A DNA stretch of 64,000 nt from Pseudomonas tritici (GCF_014268275.3 NZ_CP077084.1:4030001-4094000), one strand, 5' to 3'; positions 45,984 to 54,546 are shown, counted from the stretch's first letter. The notes: generated by a model not told the origin, from the letters alone. Numbers and translations are program-made.

Positions 45984-47135
45984 ATGACCGTGGCCTTGAC
46001 CTCCATCAAAATAAGCACCGACTTCGACAGTGGCAATATCCAGGTACTGGATGCCCACGATGCCTATCAGTTGTTGCTGGCAATCAAACCCGATACCTGC
46101 AGCGCGCATTACCAGTGGTTCCACTTCAAGGCCGAAGGCATGCATGTGGGCCACACCCATACCTTTCGCCTGAGCAACGCGGGACAGTCCTCCTACCCCA
46201 ACGCATGGAGCGGCTACAACGCCGTGGCGTCCTACGACCACATCAATTGGTTTAGGGTACCTTCGCGATTTGATGGGGAAATCCTGCATATCAGCCTCGA
46301 GACCCGCGAAAAACATGCCTGGTTCGCCTATTTCGAACCCTATAGCCGCGAGCGTCACGACTGGCTGATCGAACAGGCCCTGAACCGCACGGGCACCCAA
46401 TTGCTGGCCACCGGTAAAAGTGTTGAAGGCCGTGATATCCAACTGCTACGGCGGGGTAAAGGGGGCGAAGGCCGGCGCAACATCTGGATCATCGCTCAAC
46501 AGCACCCCGGCGAGCACATGGCCGAATGGTTTATGGAGGGCATCATCGAACGCCTGCAACAGGACGGCGACGATGAGATGAAAAAGCTGCTGAAAGTCGC
46601 CGACCTGTACCTCGTGCCCAACATGAACCCGGACGGCGCCTTCCACGGCCACCTGCGCACCAACGCCATGGGCCAGGACCTCAACCGCGCCTGGCAGAGC
46701 GCCAGCCAAGAGAACAGCCCGGAAGTACTGTTCGTGCAGCAACAAATGGAAAAGTACGGCGTTGACCTGTTCCTCGATATCCACGGCGACGAGGAAATCC
46801 CCTACGTCTTCACCGCTGGCTGTGAAGGCAACCCCGGCTATACCCCGCGCATCGAGACGCTGGAAGAACATTTCCGCAGCCACTTGAGTGGCCTGACCCG
46901 CGACTTCCAGACCACCTTCGGCTACACCCGCGACCTGCCGGGAGAAGCCAACATGAGCCTGGCCTGCAACGCGGTAGGCGAGCAATACGACTGCCTGTCC
47001 CTGACCCTTGAAATGCCCTTCAAGGACAACGACGACGCCCCCAACCCGCACACCGGTTGGTCAGGTAAACGCTCGATGCAGTTGGGCAAGGATGTATTGA
47101 GCACCGTGGCCTATATCGTCGACGAGCTGCGTTAA
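45984..47135 (+). CDS. Cytosolic-type M14 zinc carboxypeptidase (CCP-like)
   Basis: A 383-aa protein without a signal peptide. Residues ~1-125 form the beta-rich N-domain unique to CCP/Nna1 enzymes (HYQWFHFKAEGMHVGHTHTF, SYDHINWFRVPSRFDG). The catalytic domain shows AQQHPGEHMAEW (zinc ligands His174 and Glu177), NMNPDGAF, GQDLNRAW, FLDIHGDEE (His267) and TLEMPFKDN (catalytic Glu343). Eukaryotic CCPs remove polyglutamate chains from tubulin; P. aeruginosa has a close homologue with a solved structure, but the bacterial substrate is not established. All catalytic residues are intact. Confidence 0.92.
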   Translation: MTVALTSIKISTDFDSGNIQVLDAHDAYQLLLAIKPDTCSAHYQWFHFKAEGMHVGHTHTFRLSNAGQSSYPNAWSGYNAVASYDHINWFRVPSRFDGEILHISLETREKHAWFAYFEPYSRERHDWLIEQALNRTGTQLLATGKSVEGRDIQLLRRGKGGEGRRNIWIIAQQHPGEHMAEWFMEGIIERLQQDGDDEMKKLLKVADLYLVPNMNPDGAFHGHLRTNAMGQDLNRAWQSASQENSPEVLFVQQQMEKYGVDLFLDIHGDEEIPYVFTAGCEGNPGYTPRIETLEEHFRSHLSGLTRDFQTTFGYTRDLPGEANMSLACNAVGEQYDCLSLTLEMPFKDNDDAPNPHTGWSGKRSMQLGKDVLSTVAYIVDELR

Positions 47136-47584
47136 ACCGACTCGGCGGGCACCCGCCGACAATCCTCGGGCCCCAGCAAGCGTCCATCCGCGGAGCGCAA
47201 TTCCAGCGCTCGCAGCGGCTCACCCTGGGCGCGGTCTACCATCACCGAATGCGCCTCGCCTGCCCCGTAGAAAAACCCTTCCCCCCACTGCCGTAACCCG
47301 ATGATCACGTTGAACAGGCCTTGACCCTTTTCCGTGAGGGCGTACTCCTGATACGCACTGCCATCCGACGCCGGCACAACCTCCAGCACGCCATGGGCCA
47401 CCAGGCTGCGCAAGCGCGCGGACAAAATATTCTTGGCCATCCCCAAGCTGCGCTGGAATTCACCAAAGCGACGGCTGCCATCAAACGCGTCGCGAATGAT
47501 CAGCAACGACCAGCCATCGCCTATGGCATCCAACGAACGCGCCACCGGGCATTCGGCATTTTCAAAACGGGTGAGCTTGACCAT
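47132..47584 (-). CDS. HxlR-family transcriptional regulator
   Basis: A 150-aa winged-helix protein. It starts with ECPVARSLDAIGDGWSLLII, the HxlR signature with the single N-terminal Cys, followed by RRFGEFQRSLGMAKNILSAR. It is divergent from an MFS exporter (47684) with a dyad between them, so it probably controls that pump, perhaps by thiol or aldehyde sensing as in related proteins. It overlaps the 3' end of the carboxypeptidase gene by four bases. Confidence 0.9.
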   Translation of the reverse strand: MVKLTRFENAECPVARSLDAIGDGWSLLIIRDAFDGSRRFGEFQRSLGMAKNILSARLRSLVAHGVLEVVPASDGSAYQEYALTEKGQGLFNVIIGLRQWGEGFFYGAGEAHSVMVDRAQGEPLRALELRSADGRLLGPEDCRRVPAESV

Positions 47585-47647
47585 CAGGCTGCCTGAACTC
47601 GACTAACAATGTAGTTGCAATATAAAACTGGAATCCTTACCGTACAA

Positions 47648-47668
47648 CTGGTTTCATTTTAAAACCAG
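47648..47668. promoter_or_regulatory. Candidate HxlR operator
   Basis: CTGGTTT-N7-AAACCAG is a perfect 7-bp inverted repeat in the 99-bp gap between the HxlR regulator and the MFS gene, just before the MFS ribosome site. A related half-site AAAACTGG lies near 47622. Confidence 0.65.
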
Positions 47669-47683
47669 AAAAGGATAAGCCGC

Positions 47684-48955
47684 ATGTCGTCATCCCCCTT
47701 GAGCGGCGCCGTGGTATCGCTGTTCGCCATCGCCTGTGGCCTGTCGGTGGCCAACGTCTACTACGCACAGCCGCTGCTCGACGCCATGGCCGAGACCTTT
47801 GCCATGGACCACGCCACCGTTGGCATCATCATCGCCCTCACCCAGATAGGTTATGGCGTAGGACTGTTGCTGCTGGTGCCTCTCGGGGATCTACTCAACC
47901 GACGCAAACTGATCGTCACCCAATTGCTGCTTTCCACGCTCGCCGTGCTGGTGGTGGCGTTGTCTTCCAACAGTTTCTGGCTGCTGGCCGGCATGGCGCT
48001 CACCGGGCTGCTGGCCGTTATCGCCCAGGTGCTGGTGGCATTGGCGGCCCATCTGGCGTCGCCTGAACAGCGCGGGCACGTGGTCGGACTGGTTACCAGC
48101 GGTATCGTGGTCGGGTTGCTGCTGGCGCGCTCGGTTTCAGGCGCCATGGCTGACCTCGCGGGTTGGCGTTCGGTGTACCTGCTATCGGCGGGCCTGACGT
48201 TATTGATGGCGATCCTACTGTGGCGAGTGCTGCCACGCACCGAGCAACCGCAGGCGACCGGCACCTATGGCGCGTTGATCCGCTCGGTTTTCAGCTTGTT
48301 CAAAGAGGAAAAAGTCTTGCGTGACCGCGCCGTGCTGGCGATGCTGATTTTCGCCGCCGGCACCGTTCTGTGGACGCCATTGGTACTGCCCTTGAGCGCC
48401 CCACCGCTGTCGCTTTCGCACACGCAGATCGGCCTCTTCGGGCTCGCCGGTGCCGCCGGAGCCCTGGGTGCTGCGCACGCCGGACGCCTGGCCGACAAGG
48501 GCTTCGCCCAATGGGTCAGCGGCACGGCACTGCTGCTCATGCTGCTCTCCTGGGTTGCCATCGGTTTTACCCAATCGTCGCTGTGGGCATTGTCGCTGGG
48601 GGTAATTGTGTTCGACCTGGGCTTGCAGGCCGTGCACGTCACCAGCCAAAGCCTGATCTATGCGGTACGCCCCGATGCACAGAGTCGGCTGGTGGCGGGT
48701 TACATGGTGTTTTACTCAGTGGGCAGTGCGGTGGGATCGGTGAGTGCCACGGCGATGTATGCCTGGGCCGGGTGGATCGGGGTGTGCGGCCTGGGCGCGG
48801 CGATCAACCTGCTGGCGTTGATCTACTGGCTGGCCACACTGCCCCCGAAACCGGTCTCAGTCTTTACTGCCGGTCATGCTTTGCAGCACGCCGTCACGGC
48901 GAATCAGCCCATGGAACAGCGCCGCCGCCAGGTGCAACAACACGGTGAGGAATAG
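47684..48955 (+). CDS. MFS transporter
   Basis: A 423-aa, 12-helix exporter of the DHA1/YtbD-like type. It begins LFAIACGLSVANVYYAQPLL and contains GVGLLLLVPLGDLLNRRKLI (MFS motif A between helices 2 and 3). AAGGA lies 10 nt before the ATG. The last ~33 residues (VFTAGHALQHAVTANQ...) are hydrophilic and are encoded opposite the 3' end of the cytochrome b561 gene, a 99-bp tail-to-tail overlap. Substrate unknown; control by the divergent HxlR protein is inferred. Confidence 0.88.
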   Translation: MSSSPLSGAVVSLFAIACGLSVANVYYAQPLLDAMAETFAMDHATVGIIIALTQIGYGVGLLLLVPLGDLLNRRKLIVTQLLLSTLAVLVVALSSNSFWLLAGMALTGLLAVIAQVLVALAAHLASPEQRGHVVGLVTSGIVVGLLLARSVSGAMADLAGWRSVYLLSAGLTLLMAILLWRVLPRTEQPQATGTYGALIRSVFSLFKEEKVLRDRAVLAMLIFAAGTVLWTPLVLPLSAPPLSLSHTQIGLFGLAGAAGALGAAHAGRLADKGFAQWVSGTALLLMLLSWVAIGFTQSSLWALSLGVIVFDLGLQAVHVTSQSLIYAVRPDAQSRLVAGYMVFYSVGSAVGSVSATAMYAWAGWIGVCGLGAAINLLALIYWLATLPPKPVSVFTAGHALQHAVTANQPMEQRRRQVQQHGEE

Positions 48956-49396
48956 CAGATAGGCCAGGAACCCATGGGCCTTGCGCAGCACCGCAAACAA
49001 AGGCGCATTTGCCCCCACCAGCGCCGGCAACTGCACTGAACTGCTGAGCATCACCGGGTCGCCCGCCGCCGAAATCATCGCCCAGCCCAGCAGCGGCAAC
49101 ACCAGCATCAAGGCATACAGCACCAGGTGAGACGCCTTGGCCGCCAACACTTGCCACAGCGGCAAGTCGGCGGGCAACGGTGGTTGGCGCGTGGAGAAGC
49201 GCACCACCAGCCGCACGATCACCAGCGCCAGAATCGCGATCCCCAGCGGCTTGTGCAGGTGGATCAACCATTCATGCCGCTCCGAGACCGAGGCCGCCAG
49301 GCCCGCGCCGATAAACAGCATGGCGATGACCATCAGCGCCATCAACCAGTGCAGCAGGCGCGCCAGGGGAGCGAAAAACCGTGGTTGAGCATTCAT
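48857..49396 (-). CDS. Cytochrome b561
   Basis: A 179-aa, four-helix membrane cytochrome. Heme-ligand histidines are visible in LARLLHWLMALMVIAML, HEWLIHLHKPLGIAI, ASHLVLYALMLVLPLLGW and RKAHGFLAYLLFLTVLLHLA. Such proteins pass electrons between quinol and periplasmic acceptors and, in E. coli, CybB also handles superoxide. It is translationally coupled (ATGA) to the catalase-like gene upstream and belongs to the ECF-controlled unit. Confidence 0.92.
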   Translation of the reverse strand: MNAQPRFFAPLARLLHWLMALMVIAMLFIGAGLAASVSERHEWLIHLHKPLGIAILALVIVRLVVRFSTRQPPLPADLPLWQVLAAKASHLVLYALMLVLPLLGWAMISAAGDPVMLSSSVQLPALVGANAPLFAVLRKAHGFLAYLLFLTVLLHLAAALFHGLIRRDGVLQSMTGSKD

Positions 49397-50475
49397 GGCT
49401 TCGACTCCTGAGGGGCACTGTGCAACGGGCTGACTTCACCGGCGCGGCGCAGGTACGAGCTGGCGTACGCCGCCGAACGTGCCGCCAGCAACGGATCATT
49501 GGAGGCTTCGATGCCGCTGGGCAGAATCAGCGGGTCGAAGTTGATGTCGCGGCAATCGCCATCGGCCTGAGCCTGGCTGCTTTGCAGCACCAGGGTGCCG
49601 GCGTTGATGACTTTATGCTCGCCGGTCCAGGCTTTGCTTGCATCGTCCAAAGGATCGCCGGGGTTGGCCAGGGTCATGTTCAACTGCCAGCGCAGCGGCC
49701 CGACAGCGAGGCGCTGTACCAAGTCCTTTTCCAGGAAATCGCTGCCGGCAGGCGCAGTATCACCCGCTGCATCCTGACTCTGCGGCACTACGCCCCAACG
49801 CACGGCCTGGCGCTTGCCATCGGCCCCCACCAGGTAGAACGCGTTGATGCCGTTGTAGGTTTCGGTCGCGTAACTGGCCGAAGGCTTGGCGGTCTTGACC
49901 CACGCCAGGAACGGTGCAGTCTCGGGATGGGCGGCAAAGAACGCCGGCATGCCCGCCGGGTCCGGTTTGCCGGTGGAAGGCTGCGGCGCACCGGCCTTGA
50001 GCAGTTGGTAGAACGCCTCAGGCGTGCCCACCGGGAACACCGGCATGCTGTTCATGCCGGTGCGCCACTGCTGGCCGTTGGCCTGGCTGAATTGCACGGC
50101 AAAACTGCGGATCGGCACACTGCTGTCCGGTGCATAGGGGTTGCCGCTGGGCAACGCAAATCGGCCAATCAGTGGGGTCTTGGCCTCGTTGAACACCTGG
50201 GCGCTGGAATAGGCACGCGCCTCGGGGCTGCTCTCGAAATACCCGGCCACGCACACGCCCTTGGCATGGTTACGCCGGAAGCCAGGGTGGACACCGTTGT
50301 TGGTTTCCAGGGCATTGACCAGGGTTTTCGGACGCAGGCGCTGTGGGTCGAGGGTGCCATTGACGTAGGCAAATGCCCCCGCCACAACCGCAACCACAGC
50401 TCCGATCCCCGCCAGGCGCGCGATCAGGCTCGCCGTGCTCAAGGGGGGACGGGGCGGTGATGAGTGATCTACCAT
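49393..50475 (-). CDS. Catalase-related peroxidase (SrpA-like)
   Basis: A 360-aa catalase-fold heme protein with an N-terminal membrane/export helix (IARLAGIGAVVAVVAGAFAY, about 19-38). The distal heme region reads NNGVHPGFRRNHAKGVCVAGYFE, retaining His, with VPIRSFAVQF downstream. At ~360 residues it is shorter than true catalases (~480), typical of periplasmic SrpA-like catalase-related peroxidases. ATG 50475 has GGAG 8 nt upstream. It is transcribed with cytochrome b561 from an ECF-type promoter identical in form to that of the divergent sigma gene. Confidence 0.9.
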   Translation of the reverse strand: MVDHSSPPRPPLSTASLIARLAGIGAVVAVVAGAFAYVNGTLDPQRLRPKTLVNALETNNGVHPGFRRNHAKGVCVAGYFESSPEARAYSSAQVFNEAKTPLIGRFALPSGNPYAPDSSVPIRSFAVQFSQANGQQWRTGMNSMPVFPVGTPEAFYQLLKAGAPQPSTGKPDPAGMPAFFAAHPETAPFLAWVKTAKPSASYATETYNGINAFYLVGADGKRQAVRWGVVPQSQDAAGDTAPAGSDFLEKDLVQRLAVGPLRWQLNMTLANPGDPLDDASKAWTGEHKVINAGTLVLQSSQAQADGDCRDINFDPLILPSGIEASNDPLLAARSAAYASSYLRRAGEVSPLHSAPQESKP

Positions 50476-50528
50476 GAAGAAACTCCAGGGCCCAAGGCCG
50501 TAGGGGTGAACATAAGGTCGGAGCATTA

Positions 50529-50555
50529 AGACGAACGCCGATCGGCTCTATTCCC
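50529..50555 (-). promoter_or_regulatory. ECF-type promoter of the catalase-like/b561 operon
   Basis: Read on the minus strand, GGGAATA (50555-50549) is followed after exactly 15 bp by CGTCT (50533-50529). This is the same -35/-10 combination as on the plus strand at 50582. Confidence 0.8.
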
Positions 50556-50581
50556 TGGCCTTGGATTTATTTCCCGGCAAG

Positions 50582-50608
50582 GGGAATAACCTTCATCGCC
50601 GCACGTCT
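50582..50608 (+). promoter_or_regulatory. ECF-type autoregulated promoter of the sigma gene
   Basis: GGGAATA (50582-50588), 15 bp, then CGTCT (50604-50608). It is the counterpart of the divergent promoter and probably recognised by the sigma factor it transcribes. Confidence 0.8.
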
Positions 50609-50642
50609 CTCTAGTCCCAGCGTAGTGAACAGCCAGCTCCCC

Positions 50643-51149
50643 ATGCATGAACTCGACGAACCGTTACGTGAACTCATCCCCCGGCTGCGGCGTTTTGCCG
50701 TGTCCCTGACGCGTAACGCCAGCAGCGCCGACGACTTGGTACAGTCAACCCTGGAACGGGCGATCATCAGTTGGGCCGACAAACGCGTCGAAGGCGACTT
50801 GCGCGCCTGGCTGTTCTCGATTCTCTATCGGCAGTTCCTCGACGCCCATCGCCGCACCCGGCGCTACGCTCGCATGCTCGAATTTTTCACCGGACGCGAC
50901 GATGCGCAGCCGTCGGTCGAACGTACGGTGATCGCCCAGTCAACCCTGCAAGCCTTCGATCAACTCAACACCGAGCAGCGCGCCCTGCTGCTGTGGGTCT
51001 CGGTCGAAGGCTTGAGCTACAAGGAGGTCGCCGAAATCCTCGATGTGCCCATCGGCACCGTGATGTCGCGCCTGTCCCGGGCACGCCAAGCCCTGCGTCA
51101 ACTCAGTGATGGCGAAATTGCCAGCCCTTCCCTGCGGATACTCAAATGA
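50643..51149 (+). CDS. ECF RNA polymerase sigma factor
   Basis: A 168-aa sigma-70 family ECF factor. Region 2 is RLRRFAVSLTRNASSADDLV with QSTLERAIISWADKR and DLRAWLFSILYRQFLDAHRR; region 4 is EQRALLLWVSVEGLSYKEVA with EILDVPIGTVMSRLSRARQA. ATG 50643 is chosen, but an in-frame GTG at 50625 is possible because neither has a strong ribosome site. It is coupled to an anti-sigma gene by ATGA. The context (anti-sigma, catalase-like protein, cytochrome b561) is that of the ECF26 group as I recall it. Confidence 0.92.
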   Translation: MHELDEPLRELIPRLRRFAVSLTRNASSADDLVQSTLERAIISWADKRVEGDLRAWLFSILYRQFLDAHRRTRRYARMLEFFTGRDDAQPSVERTVIAQSTLQAFDQLNTEQRALLLWVSVEGLSYKEVAEILDVPIGTVMSRLSRARQALRQLSDGEIASPSLRILK

Positions 51150-51883
51150 TCAGCCTGCCTCCCAGCGAACGCGATTTGCATGCCTACGTCGATCACCAAC
51201 TGCTGGAAAGTGATCGCCGTGTCCTGGAAACCTATCTGGCGGCCCATCCGGACGTCGCAGCCCAGGTCCACGCCTGGCAGCACGACGCGCAATTGCTGCG
51301 CGCCGCGTTGGGCGGTGCCCTGCAACAGCCGGCTAACCCGGACCTGGACCCGGCACTGATTCGCCAGCGCATCAAGCGCCAATCGCGCCGCCATTTCGCT
51401 ACGGCAGCCATGCTATTGATCGCCGTCAGCCTCGGTGGCCTGGGTGGCTGGCACGCCCGTGAAGCCACTCAGCCTCCCCTGTTGCCGATGGCCGATGCGA
51501 TGCAAGCCTTCCGCCTGTTTGCGCAGGACGGCATCATGCCCGCCGACTACAAAGTCCAGGGCAACGGCACGATGCAGGCTTGGCTCGACCGCTACTTCAA
51601 CCAGGCCCACCGCCTGCCCGACTTGAGCGCATCAGGCTTCATGCCGGTCAGCGGCCGCCTGCTCACTACCGAGCAAGGTGCCGCCGCCATGGTGCTATAC
51701 GAAGACCCACAGGGGCGGCGCATCAGTTTCTACATCCGCCCACCGGGCCCGGAAAACGGCTTCCTGCCCCGTGGCAGTCGCAGTGCCGATGGCTTGCAGG
51801 CCCAATACTGGTCCGGCGCTGGCTACAACTATGCGGTGGTCAGCCCAGTGGACCAGCCCACCCCGCAGATGCTGAAGTTCTAG
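51146..51883 (+). CDS. Membrane anti-sigma factor
   Basis: A 245-aa single-pass protein. The N-terminal cytoplasmic part (SERDLHAYVDHQLLESDRRV) is an anti-sigma domain lacking the zinc HxxxCxxC motif. One helix (TAAMLLIAVSLGGLGGW, about 86-102) precedes a periplasmic sensor domain rich in aromatic and Gly residues (QYWSGAGYNYAVVSP). It would hold the upstream sigma factor inactive until a periplasmic oxidative signal arrives (inference). Confidence 0.88.
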   Translation: MISLPPSERDLHAYVDHQLLESDRRVLETYLAAHPDVAAQVHAWQHDAQLLRAALGGALQQPANPDLDPALIRQRIKRQSRRHFATAAMLLIAVSLGGLGGWHAREATQPPLLPMADAMQAFRLFAQDGIMPADYKVQGNGTMQAWLDRYFNQAHRLPDLSASGFMPVSGRLLTTEQGAAAMVLYEDPQGRRISFYIRPPGPENGFLPRGSRSADGLQAQYWSGAGYNYAVVSPVDQPTPQMLKF

Positions 51884-52003
51884 AAGCCCACGCCCAGCAC
51901 GACGCTATCGAGACAGGTGCCGGCAAGCGGCACCCTTCTCTATTGGTCAAATCGCCGCGGGCGCCCTACAGTAAGCGACCACTGAAATACAGAGTGACTT
52001 GCA

Positions 52004-53098
52004 TTGGCCGTGCTTCCCCTTATCCGTCGCCTCCTCGGTAAAAGAACCGACAGCCTCGACGACTCGCCCATCCCTGCATTCTTTCAGCAAAAAGCCGAGC
52101 AACAGGGCTTTACCCTGAGCACTGGTCAAACCCGCGCCATTGCCGCCCTGGCCCGTGAAACCAAGACCCTGCTCACCGGCCAGTCCACCCGCAGCCTGTA
52201 TTTGCACGGGCCGGTGGGGCGCGGCAAAAGCTGGCTGCTGGATGGTTTTTTTCAGGCGTTGCCGATTACCGAGAAGCAACGTGTGCACTTCCATGACTTT
52301 TTTGCCCAACTGCATCGCGGCATGTTCAAGCATCGCGGGCAAGACAATGCCCTGGCCTTGACCCTGGATGAACTGCTGACGGACTGCCGGGTGCTGTGTT
52401 TCGACGAATTCCACGTCCACGACATCGGCGATGCCATGCTGATATCGCGGCTGTTCAAGGCGCTGTTCGGACGCGGTGTGCTGGTGCTGGTAACGTCCAA
52501 CTATGCGCCGCAAGACTTGCTACCCAACCCCCTGTATCACGAGCGTTTCAAGCCGGTGATCGACCTGATCGCCGCGCGTATGGAGGTGCTGGAAGTCAGC
52601 TCGCCCCAGGATTTTCGCAGCCTGCCCCAGACTCGGAGCGCGCAACGCTTTACCAGCGGTCACTATGTCTGGCCGGGGACCGCGAGCCAGCGCGAAGCAC
52701 TCGGTTTGCCTCCTGTAAACTGCACGCCTCAGCCCTTGCCCGTCGGCACTCGAACCTTGATATGTCGCCGCCATACAGGCCGCTCCATTGCCTTCACCTT
52801 CAACGACCTGTGCGAACAGTTGACGGCAGTGATGGACTACTTGCTGCTGTGCCAGGACTACGATTACTGGGTCATCGACGGCTTGCCACCACTGGCGGAG
52901 TGCCCGATTGCCGTGCAGCAGCGATTCATCAACCTGGTGGACGTACTCTACGACCGGGACAAGCAACTGATTCTGATCGGCGAGCAGCCCCTCAACATTG
53001 CCTTGGGTGGCCAAGCCATCGACCTCGCCCGCACCGCCAGCCGTCTCGGACAATTGCAACAGGCCAGCCCGCAACGCTCGCGCGACCCGGTATCATGA
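52004..53098 (+). CDS. AFG1/ZapE-family ATPase paralogue
   Basis: A 364-aa AFG1-like P-loop ATPase. Walker A is LYLHGPVGRGKSWLLDGFF (GPVGRGKS at 69-76), Walker B LCFDEFHVHD (132-137), sensor VLVTSNYAPQDLLPNPLYHE and arginine-rich CRRHTGRSIAFTFNDLCEQL. The N-terminus differs from the usual ZapE start (MTPLERY...), so this is likely a second copy in the genome rather than zapE itself. A TTG at 52004 or GTG at 52010 may start it. It is followed 39 bp later by an LRR kinase gene. Confidence 0.82.
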   Translation: MAVLPLIRRLLGKRTDSLDDSPIPAFFQQKAEQQGFTLSTGQTRAIAALARETKTLLTGQSTRSLYLHGPVGRGKSWLLDGFFQALPITEKQRVHFHDFFAQLHRGMFKHRGQDNALALTLDELLTDCRVLCFDEFHVHDIGDAMLISRLFKALFGRGVLVLVTSNYAPQDLLPNPLYHERFKPVIDLIAARMEVLEVSSPQDFRSLPQTRSAQRFTSGHYVWPGTASQREALGLPPVNCTPQPLPVGTRTLICRRHTGRSIAFTFNDLCEQLTAVMDYLLLCQDYDYWVIDGLPPLAECPIAVQQRFINLVDVLYDRDKQLILIGEQPLNIALGGQAIDLARTASRLGQLQQASPQRSRDPVS

Positions 53099-53137
53099 AC
53101 GCCATTCACGCCCCCTTGCCGAGTGACTGCGCCGTTC

Positions 53138-54430
53138 ATGAATACCCTCGCCCAACTCAAGGCCGGCCAACTGGCCGGTATCACACGGCTGGACCTGTCC
53201 TGCGGACTGGCCGAATTCCCCCAGGAAATTTTCGAACTGGCCGACTCGCTGGAGATCCTCAACCTCAGCGGTAACGCCCTGAGCAGCCTGCCCGACGACC
53301 TGCACCGCCTGCCTCACCTGCGCGTGCTGTTTTGCTCGGATAACCTCTTTACTGAACTGCCAGCCTGCCTGGGCGAGTGCACCAGACTGAGCATGATCGG
53401 CTTCAAGGCCAACCAGATCCGCCACGTGCCTGCCGCCGCGTTACCGCCGTTGTTGCGCTGGCTGATCCTGACCGATAACCAGATCAGCGAGCTGCCTGAC
53501 GAGTTGGGCGAACGGCCATTGCTGCAAAAACTGATGCTGGCCGGCAACCGACTGACGCACCTGCCGGAAAGCCTGACCCACTGCCACAACCTCGAATTGC
53601 TGCGCATCGCCTCCAACCGCTTCACCCAGCTGCCGGAATTGCTACTGGCCCTGCCAAGCCTGACCTGGCTGGCCTATGCCGGTAACCCGGTGGAAATGGC
53701 GATGGAGGTGGCAGGTGATGACGCCACACCACATATTCCCTGGTCCGAACTGGAACTGGCCGAAGTCCTCGGCGAAGGCGCTTCCGGCGTTATCCGCAAA
53801 GCGCTGTGGAAGCCGTCAGGCAAACCCGTCGCGGTCAAACTCTATAAAGGCACCATCACCAGCGACGGCTCACCGCTGCACGAAATGCAGGCCTGCATTG
53901 CTGCCGGGCTGCACCCCAACCTGATCAAGGTTGAAGGCCGCGTTATCGGCCACCCCGATGACCAGGCCGCACTGGTGATGGACCTGATCGACCCGAGCTA
54001 CCGCAACCTTGCAGCCCTGCCGAGCCTGGCCTCGTGCACCCGGGATATCTACGAACCGGGCGTGCGCTTTAGCGTTGAAGTGGCCTTGCGCATGGCGCGG
54101 GGTATCGCCTCGGTGGGCGCGCATTTGCACCGGCATGGCATTACCCATGGCGATCTGTATGGCCACAACATTTTGTGGAATGAAGCCGGGGATTGTTTGC
54201 TCGGGGACTTTGGCGCAGCGTCGTTCCATGCCACGGCGGACACCGTGGAAACCAGAGCGCTGCAACGGATTGAAGTGCGCGCGTTCGGGGTGTTGCTGGG
54301 GGAGTTGTTGGAGCGGGTTGAGTCGGGAGTGAACGCGCAGTGGAGGGAGCTGCAAAGAAAGTGCTGTCAACCAGAGGTGATGGCACGGCCTGGCTTCGAG
54401 GAAATCGAAGCGCTGCTGAACCAGGGCTAA
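53138..54430 (+). CDS. Leucine-rich-repeat protein kinase
   Basis: A 430-aa cytoplasmic protein. Residues ~1-190 are LRRs of about 23 residues (LEILNLSGNALSSLPDDL, LRWLILTDNQISELPDEL, LQKLMLAGNRLTHLPESL). Residues ~205-430 form a Hanks-type kinase: LGEGASGVIRK (glycine loop), VAVKLYKG (Lys), EMQACIAAGLHPNLIKVEG, THGDLYGHNILW (catalytic loop with HGD in place of HRD) and LLGDFGAASF (DFG). All key residues are kept, so it is probably active. ATG 53138 is used; GTG 53123 is also in frame. Targets unknown. Confidence 0.9.
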   Translation: MNTLAQLKAGQLAGITRLDLSCGLAEFPQEIFELADSLEILNLSGNALSSLPDDLHRLPHLRVLFCSDNLFTELPACLGECTRLSMIGFKANQIRHVPAAALPPLLRWLILTDNQISELPDELGERPLLQKLMLAGNRLTHLPESLTHCHNLELLRIASNRFTQLPELLLALPSLTWLAYAGNPVEMAMEVAGDDATPHIPWSELELAEVLGEGASGVIRKALWKPSGKPVAVKLYKGTITSDGSPLHEMQACIAAGLHPNLIKVEGRVIGHPDDQAALVMDLIDPSYRNLAALPSLASCTRDIYEPGVRFSVEVALRMARGIASVGAHLHRHGITHGDLYGHNILWNEAGDCLLGDFGAASFHATADTVETRALQRIEVRAFGVLLGELLERVESGVNAQWRELQRKCCQPEVMARPGFEEIEALLNQG

Positions 54431-54443
54431 AACCCAATCCAAC

Positions 54444-54538
54444 TGTGGGAGCTGGCTTGCCTGCGATGAGGTCGTGTCATTCACCTTTCCAGTGACTGAT
54501 ACACCGCCATCGCAGGCAAGCCAGCTCCCACATTTTTT
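54444..54538. repeat. REPIN with T-run, between convergent genes
   Basis: TGTGGGAGCTGGCTTGCCTG and CAGGCAAGCCAGCTCCCACA bracket a spacer holding GTGACTGATACACCGCCATCG. A T6 run follows, so the REPIN may terminate the kinase transcript. Confidence 0.85.
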
Positions 54539-54546
54539 ACCGCGTT

